From positions 62,001-126,000 of the forward strand of contig CANMSE010000005.1 in the NCBI GenBank assembly GCA_947500555.1: DNA of 64,000 nucleotides, written 5' to 3'. This document shows positions 17,880 through 24,621 of this stretch, one piece after another. The notes beneath the pieces are model-generated. The model saw only the letters and a program-made list of their open reading frames with translations, was not told the origin of the DNA and did not search any database. The first letter of the stretch is position 1. Each line of letters opens with the position of its first letter. The position numbers were made by a program, and so were the translations under genes. The stretch is from an uncultured Fulvivirga sp. Its GTDB lineage: Bacteria > Bacteroidota > Bacteroidia > Cytophagales > Cyclobacteriaceae.

Positions 17880-17915
17880 CCGGATTTATTCCGGGATCCC
17901 GCAACATGTGCGGGA
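17880..17915 (-). terminator. Hairpin after the suf operon, possible terminator
   Basis: TCCCGCA (17897-17903) pairs with TGCGGGA (17909-17915) around a 5-nt loop, giving a 7-bp GC-rich stem. A second small CCGG-containing repeat lies just beyond on the minus strand, then an A/T-rich stretch without a pure T run. It stands between the last suf gene and the bacilliredoxin, so it may end or attenuate the suf transcript. Confidence 0.4.
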
Positions 17916-17919
17916 AGTA

Positions 17920-18246
17920 TTATAAAAAGCCTAACTCGAGCTTTGCTGCTTCTGACATCATGTCTTGTGAGTAAGGTGGGTCAAAAGTGATTTCAACATT
18001 CACTTCTTGAACACCTTCTATTTTCTTTATTTTTTCCGTCACCTCAGCAGGAATTGTTTCTGCAGCCGGGCAGTTGGGTGAAGTCAATGTCATTAAGATA
18101 TATACACTGTCGACAGGGTGAATCGTAATCTCATATATGAGACCTAATTCGTATATATCAACCGGTATTTCGGGATCATAGACCGACTTGATCGCTTCTA
18201 AGACTTGATCTCTTAATGTTACTTCTGTTTCTTTTACTTCGCTCAT
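17920..18246 (-). CDS. DUF59/MIP18 family iron-sulfur assembly protein (SufT-like)
   Basis: The product is 108 residues. Family motifs are VYDPEIPVDIYELGLIYEI, MTLTSPNCPAAETIP and VNVEITFDPPYSQDMMS. DUF59 proteins take part in maturation of iron-sulfur proteins, and in Bacteroidota a copy usually closes the suf operon. Its start overlaps the sufE stop by 4 bp (ATGA), so translation is coupled. It is cytosolic, without signal or membrane segments. The conserved Cys of the SPNCPAAE segment is the likely metal or cluster ligand, by analogy with the family. Confidence 0.9.
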   Translation of the reverse strand: MSEVKETEVTLRDQVLEAIKSVYDPEIPVDIYELGLIYEITIHPVDSVYILMTLTSPNCPAAETIPAEVTEKIKKIEGVQEVNVEITFDPPYSQDMMSEAAKLELGFL

Positions 18247-18674
18247 GCTTCTATTTTACTTTTAAGAGCTAAGGCATACAATTTCATCTGTTTTATCATT
18301 GCTCCAAAACCATTAGAACGTTGTGTTCCAATAAAACGCTCCATTCCAATTTTTTCAGGAAAGAAAACTTCTGCAGTTACAATTTCATCTGCCAGCTGCC
18401 CTGAAAAAATTCTTACCAACAAACTCACCAAACCTTTAGTGATGGCCGTGTTACTATCAGCATGATAAACAATAGTTGAGCCTTGAAGTTCCGCAGTGAG
18501 CCAAACTTTTGATTGACACCCTTTTACAATATTGTCATCGATCTTAGAAGCTTCAGACATTTCAGGAAGCTTTTGTCCTAATTCCATCACATAGAAATTA
18601 GTCATTTCCATATCCCCATCGAGAATGGCAAACTCTTCAATTATCTCTTCTTGTCGTTCAACTATTGACATCAT
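18243..18674 (-). CDS. sufE: SufE sulfur acceptor protein
   Basis: The product is 143 residues, normal for SufE. The sulfur-accepting Cys is Cys53 in DDNIVKGCQSKVWLTAEL, the most conserved segment of the family. SufE takes persulfide sulfur from the desulfurase SufS and passes it to the SufBCD scaffold. The start codon overlaps the sufS stop by one base (TAATG) and the end overlaps the DUF59 gene by four, so the last three genes are tightly coupled. Two adjacent in-frame ATG codons stand at the start; the first is used here. Confidence 0.93.
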   Translation of the reverse strand: MMSIVERQEEIIEEFAILDGDMEMTNFYVMELGQKLPEMSEASKIDDNIVKGCQSKVWLTAELQGSTIVYHADSNTAITKGLVSLLVRIFSGQLADEIVTAEVFFPEKIGMERFIGTQRSNGFGAMIKQMKLYALALKSKIEA

Positions 18675-19921
18675 TAAGCTTTCATAAATTTGACAACGCG
18701 CTGGAGTGCCTCTATCATTCTATCTATTTCCTCTTTGGTATTATATACCGCAAATGAAGCTCGTATAGTTCCTTCAATTTGAAAATGGTCCATTAAAGGT
18801 TGAGTACAATGATGGCCTGTTCTGACAGCAATTCCACTTGCGTCCAGCATTTGACCAATGTCAAAAGGGTGGACGCCATCAATAACAAAAGACAGGACAC
18901 TTACCTTATTTGATGAATCTCCAATAATTCTCAATCCCGGAATAGTCAATGCTTTTTCTCTAGCGTAAGTGTAAAGCTCATGCTCATAAGAAGCAATATT
19001 TTCCTTTCCCAGATCATCTATGAAATCTAGTGCATATTTGAACGCAACGACATCACCAATATTTGGTGTGCCTGCTTCAAACTTATAAGGGATATCGTTG
19101 AACGTTGTTTTTTCAAAAGATACCTCTTTGATCATTTCACCACCGCCCTGATAAGGAGGCATAGCTTCCAAAAGCTCACGTTTACCGTAGAGCGCACCTA
19201 CACCTGTTGGTCCGTAACACTTATGAGCTGATAGTGCATAAAAATCACAATCTAATTCCTGAACATCAATTTCTAAATGCGCAGTACCTTGTGCTCCATC
19301 TATCAGTACTTTAGCACCAACTTCATGAGCTACAGCTATAATTTCCTTAATAGGATTAATAGTTCCTAAGCTATTAGAAGCATGATTTACTGCCACTAAC
19401 TTAGTACGATCAGATAATAATGACTTGAAATGGTCAAAATCAAGAGTACCATCTTCCAGGACATTGATCACTTTTATAGAAGCTCCTTTTTCTTCCGCCA
19501 ACAGTTGCCAGGGTACTATGTTAGAGTGATGTTCCAGCCCACTAATAATTATTTCATCATCTTCATTAATAAATTTTCTTCCGTAGGAGGAAGCAACCAG
19601 ATTAATGCTTTCTGTAGTTCCTTTGGTGAAGATTATCTCTTCTACCTCATTAGAATTGACGAAAGAACTTAGCCTTTTGCGAGTGTCTTCAAAAGCTTTA
19701 GTAGCCTTCTCAGCCAATGTATGAATGCCACGATGAATATTGGCGTTGTATCCCTTATAATAAGTCTTCAAAGCTTCAATAACAGCTATTGGCTTCTGAC
19801 TGGTAGCAGCATTATCAAAATAGACTAAAGGCTTCCCATTTACTTTCTGATGTAGAACAGGAAATAATTTCCTTACTTCCTCTACGTCAAATTTCTTTAT
19901 GTTACTGCTTATTTCAGTCAT
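18674..19921 (-). CDS. sufS: Cysteine desulfurase SufS
   Basis: The product is 415 residues, a full-length class II cysteine desulfurase. It has the PLP-binding lysine in DFYALSAHKCYGPTGVGALY, the early motif VYFDNAATSQKP and the sulfur-carrying active-site Cys at about residue 372 in AVRTGHHCTQPLM. It removes sulfur from L-cysteine as a persulfide for cluster assembly in the cytosol. It follows sufD after a one-base gap and is coupled to sufE. Nothing is missing or truncated. Confidence 0.96.
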   Translation of the reverse strand: MTEISSNIKKFDVEEVRKLFPVLHQKVNGKPLVYFDNAATSQKPIAVIEALKTYYKGYNANIHRGIHTLAEKATKAFEDTRKRLSSFVNSNEVEEIIFTKGTTESINLVASSYGRKFINEDDEIIISGLEHHSNIVPWQLLAEEKGASIKVINVLEDGTLDFDHFKSLLSDRTKLVAVNHASNSLGTINPIKEIIAVAHEVGAKVLIDGAQGTAHLEIDVQELDCDFYALSAHKCYGPTGVGALYGKRELLEAMPPYQGGGEMIKEVSFEKTTFNDIPYKFEAGTPNIGDVVAFKYALDFIDDLGKENIASYEHELYTYAREKALTIPGLRIIGDSSNKVSVLSFVIDGVHPFDIGQMLDASGIAVRTGHHCTQPLMDHFQIEGTIRASFAVYNTKEEIDRMIEALQRVVKFMKA

Positions 19922-19922
19922 G

Positions 19923-21236
19923 CTAAAAGTCTTTGTGCAAACGCTCTGAAATAATACTTTCCAAGTATACTTTCAGTGGCTCAATTTTGACATTTTCCAG
20001 TACTTCAATGGCAAAAGCATAAAGTAACAATGACCTTGCACTGTCCTTACTTAGACCTCTTGCTCGTAAGTAGAATAAGGCATCCTCATCAAGTTGACCG
20101 GTTGTACAACCATGGGAGCATTTCACATCATCTGCCCAAATTTCCAATTGAGGTTTAGTGTTAATCACTGAGGTATCGGAAAGTAGTATGTTCTTATTAG
20201 ACTGAAAAGCATTTGTCTTTTGAGCTTCCTGTCTTACAAAAACTTTCCCATTAAAAACTCCCTTTGCATTGTCATCAAGTATGCCTTTGTACAATTCATT
20301 GCTGTAAGAATTTGGCTTAATATGATCTACGGCAGTATGATTATCCACATGAGTGTTACCATCAAGTACATATAGTCCGAACATATGCGTTTCGCAACCT
20401 TCACCATCAGAAGCCACATTTAGATTGTTCCTGACGATAGCTCCACTCAGAGTAAAAGTATATGACGAAAAAACGCTCGATTTACTTTGATGAACTTGGG
20501 TTGTACCTATATGATAAGCCGAATTTTTGTTGTTTTTTAACTTATAGAGATTAGTATGTGCGTTTTCTCCTACTATAACCTCTGTTATTACATTGGTAAA
20601 GCTATGCTCGTTACCTTCGGTCATATAGTATTGAAGAAACGTTGACTGGCTATTTTCACCTGCTATAATTAGGTTTCGAGCGCTGCTGTAAAGGCTTTGC
20701 TTTGAAGCATCATTGATAAAGAAAAGGGCAATAGGTTTTGAAACTATAGCATTCTTTTCTACTTCAATGAAAGCGCCATCTTCTGAAAGCGCAGTATTGA
20801 GTTTCAAAAAAGCATCATCATTTGTAGCTGAAGCTTTACCAAAATTGGTTAAAAAACGCTCATTGTCGTCAGCGACTGCCTGTGCAACGTTGATGATTTT
20901 AACACCTTCTGGCATTCCATTATCTGATAATTCGGACGAAAAGATTCCATTGACAAAAACCAGCTTATGAACGTCTAGCCCATCAATTGTCATTTTTTCA
21001 AGCACAGCTGGCTCTATGTCAGAATTGCCTTTATCTAAAGTGCTAAACTTACTCTCTAGTACCTTGGTGATGTTAGTATATTTATACTCTTCATTCTTAA
21101 TATGAGGCAACCCAGTCTCACAAAGCGAGTCATACGCATCTCTTCGGTGAGTATGAAAGGACACACTATCATCCAGATTTTCGAAACGATCGTTGAATCC
21201 TGCTAAAACTATATTTCTTTCTGCTACTTCTGACAT
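19923..21236 (-). CDS. sufD: Iron-sulfur scaffold protein SufD
   Basis: The product is 437 residues. The C-terminal beta-helical SufB/SufD core is clear, with DNHTAVDHIKPNSYSNELYK, KVFVRQEAQKTNAFQSNKN and the conserved KCSHGCTTGQLDEDALFYLR. SufD partners SufB and SufC in the SufBC2D complex, which builds Fe-S clusters. The N-terminal 120 residues are diverged and helical, as is usual. It lies 15 nt after sufC. Confidence 0.95.
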   Translation of the reverse strand: MSEVAERNIVLAGFNDRFENLDDSVSFHTHRRDAYDSLCETGLPHIKNEEYKYTNITKVLESKFSTLDKGNSDIEPAVLEKMTIDGLDVHKLVFVNGIFSSELSDNGMPEGVKIINVAQAVADDNERFLTNFGKASATNDDAFLKLNTALSEDGAFIEVEKNAIVSKPIALFFINDASKQSLYSSARNLIIAGENSQSTFLQYYMTEGNEHSFTNVITEVIVGENAHTNLYKLKNNKNSAYHIGTTQVHQSKSSVFSSYTFTLSGAIVRNNLNVASDGEGCETHMFGLYVLDGNTHVDNHTAVDHIKPNSYSNELYKGILDDNAKGVFNGKVFVRQEAQKTNAFQSNKNILLSDTSVINTKPQLEIWADDVKCSHGCTTGQLDEDALFYLRARGLSKDSARSLLLYAFAIEVLENVKIEPLKVYLESIISERLHKDF

Positions 21237-21251
21237 AACTTGATTTCCTGA

Positions 21252-22010
21252 TTAAGCGGTAGCGTTAGCTTCTTCTTTTATCCAGTCGTAACCTTTTTCT
21301 TCCAGTTGAAGAGCTAAGTCCTTTGAACCGGATTTTACTATTCGTCCATCATAGAGTACATGAACAAAATCAGGTACAATATAATCTAGAAGTCGCTGAT
21401 AATGCGTCACCACGATAGTAGCATTATCTTTTGATTTTAAGGTGTTTACACCGTTAGCTACAATCTTTAATGCGTCTATATCAAGACCTGAATCAGTCTC
21501 ATCAAGAACTGACAATTTAGGCTCCAACATGGCCATTTGAAAGATTTCATTTCGTTTCTTTTCTCCACCTGAAAAACCTTCGTTTAGAGATCTGCTCAAT
21601 AATGATTGATCTATCTCAACCAATTGCATTTTTTCTTTCATCAATTTCAGGAATGAGACTGCATCCAAAGGGTCTAAACCTCTGTACTCGCGTACTTGAT
21701 TTATAGCCGTCTTCATGAAGTTCGTTGTACTTACACCTGGTATCTCAATCGGATATTGGAAGGCTAAAAAGATACCTTCTCGTGCTCGTTCTTCAGCTGC
21801 TAAATCAAGTAGGTCTTTACCGATGAATTCAATTTCACCTTTGGTAACTTCATAATCTTCACGTCCTGCCAGCACTGAAGCTAGCGTACTTTTACCAGAG
21901 CCATTGGGGCCCATAATAGCATGAACTTCGCCTGCCTTAACCTCAAGGTTAATGCCTCTTAAAATCTCTTTATCTTCTATTGAAGCGTGTAAGTCATTTA
22001 TCTTTAACAT
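21252..22010 (-). CDS. sufC: SufC ATPase of the SUF complex
   Basis: The product is 252 residues, an ABC-type ATPase without membrane segments. It has Walker A GPNGSGKSTL, the signature LNEGFSGGEKKRNEI and Walker B/D-loop LSVLDETDSGLDIDALK. The SufC-specific DETDSGLD sequence separates it from transport ATPases. It powers the SufBCD scaffold. It lies 46 nt after sufB and 15 nt before sufD. Confidence 0.97.
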   Translation of the reverse strand: MLKINDLHASIEDKEILRGINLEVKAGEVHAIMGPNGSGKSTLASVLAGREDYEVTKGEIEFIGKDLLDLAAEERAREGIFLAFQYPIEIPGVSTTNFMKTAINQVREYRGLDPLDAVSFLKLMKEKMQLVEIDQSLLSRSLNEGFSGGEKKRNEIFQMAMLEPKLSVLDETDSGLDIDALKIVANGVNTLKSKDNATIVVTHYQRLLDYIVPDFVHVLYDGRIVKSGSKDLALQLEEKGYDWIKEEANATA

Positions 22011-22056
22011 TCGACTTAATCGTTAATTGTGTAATTGAAACTGGTTAATTATGATT

Positions 22057-23502
22057 TTATCCTACGGATCCTTCTAAAGTCAGTGCGAGAAGCTTTTGAG
22101 CCTCAACGGCAAATTCCATAGGAAGCTGATTTAAAACTTCTTTGCAATAGCCATTAACAATAAGCGCCACTGCACTTTCTTCATCAATGCCTCTTTGGGT
22201 ACAATAGAAGATTTGATCTTCTCCAATTTTGGAAGTAGTAGCTTCATGCTCTACTTGGGCTGTGCTATTTTCAATATCTATATATGGGAAGGTGTGCGCT
22301 CCACATTGATTTCCCATCAATAGAGAATCACATTGTGAGAAATTTCGCGCTCCTTCTGCACGTTTCATCACCTGAACTTGACCTCTGTAGCTATTTTGTG
22401 AATGACCGGCAGATACACCTTTAGATACAATACGTGACTTCGTATTTTTTCCTATATGGATCATTTTCGTTCCAGTATCAGCCTGTTGATAGTTATTGGT
22501 CACAGCTACTGAATAGAACTCACCAGTAGAATTGTCACCTTTTAATATACAGGAAGGGTACTTCCAAGTAACGGCTGAACCAGTTTCTACCTGAGTCCAT
22601 GAAATTTTGGAGTTGTCACCAGCACAGATACCTCTTTTCGTTACGAAATTGTATATACCACCTTTACCATTTTTATCTCCGGGATACCAATTCTGGACAG
22701 TGGAGTATTTTACTTCTGCATCCTTGGCGGCATATATTTCCACCACTGCAGCATGCAATTGATTTTCATCACGTTGTGGTGCGGTACACCCCTCAAGATA
22801 ACTTACATAAGAAGCATCGTCTGCGATAATCAAAGTTCTTTCGAATTGCCCAGTGTTTGCTGCGTTAATTCTAAAATAAGTCGATAGTTCCATAGGGCAT
22901 CTCACACCTTTTGGTATGTAGCAGAACGAGCCATCAGAGAATACTGCGGAGTTCAATGCAGCGAAATAGTTATCACCTACAGGCACTACTGAACCTAAAT
23001 ATTTCTTAACTAACTCGGGGTGTTCTTTAACTGCTTCACTAAACGAGCAGAATATAACACCAAGTTCAGCCAGCTTATCTTTGAAGGTAGTTGCTACGGA
23101 TACACTATCGATTACTGCATCGACAGCTACACCGGTTAATCTTTTTTGCTCCTCTAAAGAGATTCCTAGTTTTTCAAAGGTCTCTCTCAATTCCGGATCA
23201 ACTTCATCCAGACTATCCAACTGCTTTTTTTGTTTAGGTGCAGAATAGTATATAATATCTTGATAGTCTACAGCAGGGTAGGTGACATTTGGCCACTTGG
23301 GCTCTTTCATTTTCTGCCACTTTCTGAAAGCACTTAGTCTCCATTCTAAAAGCCACTCAGGCTCCTCTTTCTTTGCAGAAATAAAACGAACAGTGTCTTC
23401 ACTCAACCCTTTTGGCGCCTGATCTGATTCAATATCAGTGCTCCATCCATGTTCGTATTCTTTGCTGGTAAATTCCTCTAAAATCTGATCGTCTTTACTC
23501 AT
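22057..23502 (-). CDS. sufB: Iron-sulfur scaffold protein SufB
   Basis: The product is 481 residues, full length for SufB. Characteristic segments are EPEWLLEWRLSAFRKW, FSDGSFCYIPKGVRCPMELS, SYLEGCTAPQRDENQLHAAV and GNQCGAHTFPYIDIENSTAQ, with the cluster-associated cysteines and the late acidic/His pairs kept. It is the main scaffold on which the Fe-S cluster forms, and the first gene of the suf operon (sufB-C-D-S-E-DUF59). A TAnnTTTG promoter box lies 35-42 nt before its ATG. No Fe-S-responsive regulator gene such as sufR precedes it. Confidence 0.97.
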   Translation of the reverse strand: MSKDDQILEEFTSKEYEHGWSTDIESDQAPKGLSEDTVRFISAKKEEPEWLLEWRLSAFRKWQKMKEPKWPNVTYPAVDYQDIIYYSAPKQKKQLDSLDEVDPELRETFEKLGISLEEQKRLTGVAVDAVIDSVSVATTFKDKLAELGVIFCSFSEAVKEHPELVKKYLGSVVPVGDNYFAALNSAVFSDGSFCYIPKGVRCPMELSTYFRINAANTGQFERTLIIADDASYVSYLEGCTAPQRDENQLHAAVVEIYAAKDAEVKYSTVQNWYPGDKNGKGGIYNFVTKRGICAGDNSKISWTQVETGSAVTWKYPSCILKGDNSTGEFYSVAVTNNYQQADTGTKMIHIGKNTKSRIVSKGVSAGHSQNSYRGQVQVMKRAEGARNFSQCDSLLMGNQCGAHTFPYIDIENSTAQVEHEATTSKIGEDQIFYCTQRGIDEESAVALIVNGYCKEVLNQLPMEFAVEAQKLLALTLEGSVG

Positions 23503-23536
23503 GAGTGCTTATTTAGACTAATTTCAAATTGCATGA

Positions 23537-23544
23537 CAAATGTA
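23537..23544 (-). promoter_or_regulatory. TAnnTTTG promoter box of the suf operon
   Basis: On the minus strand the sequence TACATTTG matches the Bacteroidota -7 consensus. It predicts a start near 23530 and a leader of about 28 nt before the sufB ATG at 23502. A well-spaced -33 element is not obvious, so this rests on one box. Confidence 0.5.
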
Positions 23545-23620
23545 CAACAAAATAGATGGAAGGATGTTTTTACAGGTCAATTTTTTAAATAGAAATGTCC
23601 TATGATGCCATAGACCTGAC

Positions 23621-24094
23621 TTATTTTTCAGAACTAACTTCAATATGGCGATTTACACTTTCTTCTAATGAAATCATTGTTTCAGTTCTTACAATCCCAT
23701 CTACTTTTTGAATTTTATCATGGAGTAAATCTTTAAGGTGTTGAGTATCTCGACAGTGTAGCTTTGCGAACATACTGTAATTACCTGTAGTGTAATGAAT
23801 ATTTGTAATCTCTCTTATTGCTTTGAGTTGCTGTATCACATCATCATACAATGCACTCTTGGCTAGAAATATACCTATGAATACAGTGATATCATATCCA
23901 AGCTTAGCGGGATCAATTTCCAAAGTTGTTCCTTTCACAATACCCGCGTCTTCCAGTTTTTTCATTCTAACATGCACAGTACCTCCTGAAACATACACCT
24001 GTTTGGCAACCTCAGTATAGGGTTTTTTAGCATTTTTCATCAAAATGTTGAGTATCTGCAGATCGACATTATCAATTTCGAAATTTAAAGGCAT
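23621..24094 (-). CDS. Lrp/AsnC family transcriptional regulator
   Basis: The product is 157 residues, standard for the family. The N-terminal winged helix (LQILNILMKNAKKPYTEVAK, then VSGGTVHVRMKKLEDAGIV) is followed by the RAM ligand-binding domain (DITVFIGIFLAKSALYDDVI, HYTTGNYSMFAKLHC). Lrp-type proteins form dimers and octamers and respond to amino acids. It lies 118 nt upstream of sufB on the same strand and 110 nt from the promoter of the tRNA-like pair, transcribed the other way. It may regulate its own gene and either neighbour, but no binding site could be identified with confidence. Confidence 0.93.
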   Translation of the reverse strand: MPLNFEIDNVDLQILNILMKNAKKPYTEVAKQVYVSGGTVHVRMKKLEDAGIVKGTTLEIDPAKLGYDITVFIGIFLAKSALYDDVIQQLKAIREITNIHYTTGNYSMFAKLHCRDTQHLKDLLHDKIQKVDGIVRTETMISLEESVNRHIEVSSEK

Positions 24095-24203
24095 AATTTG
24101 ATGGTTTGATTATGATATTTTTATTCATAAAATATGAAAAGTAAAAATAGTGTAAATATTTGTTAGTATTGATGATATTTTTTTAAAAATTCAATGCTAT
24201 TAC

Positions 24204-24211
24204 TACATTTG
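24204..24211 (+). promoter_or_regulatory. TAnnTTTG promoter box of the tRNA-like pair
   Basis: TACATTTG matches the Bacteroidota -7 consensus and predicts a transcription start near 24218, about 15 nt before the first tRNA-like RNA. No promoter-like box lies between the two copies, so both are probably made from one precursor. Confidence 0.55.
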
Positions 24212-24232
24212 AATTGTCAAAAGGACATACAC

Positions 24233-24350
24233 TGTAGGGTGTTGAAACAGGCAGACAAGCCCTCCTGTCTCGGGGGTGAGGAAAGCTGGAATAAACTCCG
24301 ATATCATCGGGACTAACCACCTCGTGGAGGTTCGAATCCTTCTCCTACAG
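24233..24350 (+). tRNA. tRNA-like RNA, copy 1: class II body, GTC in the anticodon position, 49-nt variable region
   Basis: A full cloverleaf can be folded by eye. The acceptor is TGTAGGG (24233-24239) with TCCTACA (24343-24349), then G73, and C24232 could add an eighth pair with G73. The D arm is TTG/CAA around an 11-nt loop with GG and a Leu-like GGCAGACAAGC run. The anticodon stem is CCCTC/GGGGG with loop CTGTCTC, anticodon GTC at 24267-24269. The T arm is GGAGG/CCTTC with loop TTCGAAT. Between anticodon and T arms lie 49 nt (24277-24325), closed by GAGG/CCTC and holding at least one further hairpin. Normal class II tRNAs have about 10-25 nt there. CCA is not encoded. Position 37 is T, where a purine is nearly universal. 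The anticodon would mean Asp, but the body looks like Leu or Ser, so the charged amino acid is uncertain. Confidence 0.6.
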
Positions 24351-24390
24351 CTTAATTTTAAATTTAGCCTTAATTATAAAAGGTATACAC

Positions 24391-24508
24391 TGTAGGGTGT
24401 TGAAACAGGCAGACAAGCCCTCCTGTCTCGGGGGTGAGGAAATCTGGGATAAACCCCGATATCATCGGGACTAACCACCTCGTGGAGGTTCGAATCCTTC
24501 TCCTACAG
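24391..24508 (+). tRNA. tRNA-like RNA, copy 2: same architecture
   Basis: This copy is identical to copy 1 except for three bases, all in the extra variable region. Acceptor, D, anticodon (GTC at 24425-24427) and T arms are unchanged. Two differences are compensatory: the GGA/TCC helix of copy 1 becomes GGG/CCC (24446-24448 with 24455-24457), which supports a real hairpin with loop ATAAAC. The same T-to-C change also turns a wobble into a Watson-Crick pair in an overlapping alternative helix, CCCGAT/ATCGGG. Selection on the RNA structure is the simplest reading. A terminator follows 26 nt after its end. Confidence 0.6.
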
Positions 24509-24534
24509 CTCTAAGTAGTTTCATTTGTTTTAAG

Positions 24535-24562
24535 ATAGCGATTCATAAGGATCGCTATTTTT
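24535..24562 (+). terminator. Rho-independent terminator after the tRNA-like pair
   Basis: ATAGCGAT (24535-24542) pairs perfectly with ATCGCTAT (24551-24558) around an 8-nt loop, followed by a short T run. It separates the tRNA-like unit from fadD, making the pair a stand-alone transcription unit. Confidence 0.8.
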
Positions 24563-24621
24563 ATTTGTTGGGAAAATGGATTAGTAATATCTTTAGCTGC
24601 TTAAACCATAAACTTTCGGCA

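Larger units (their letters stand above)
24227..24510 (+). repeat. Direct duplication of a 126-bp unit holding the tRNA-like gene
   Basis: The unit ATACAC through CTACAGCT occurs at 24227-24352 and again at 24385-24510, an offset of 158 bp. The copies differ at only three positions: 24285 G to T, 24290 A to G and 24297 T to C (copy 1 to copy 2). The spacer between them is unrelated and A/T-rich. Confidence 0.95.

Noticed and set aside
24233..24350. tmRNA or a tRNA with a group I intron
   Set aside because: At 118 nt it is far too short for tmRNA or a group I intron, and no tag reading frame is present.
24233..24508. Selenocysteine tRNA
   Set aside because: Class II shape, G73 and a possible 8-bp acceptor fit, but the anticodon is GTC, not TCA, and the D stem is 3 bp with a large loop instead of the long stem of tRNA-Sec.
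24565..24621. Upstream TTG start of fadD
   Set aside because: It would add 19 non-conserved residues and begins in the terminator region; the ATG at 24622 gives the FadD-like N terminus.
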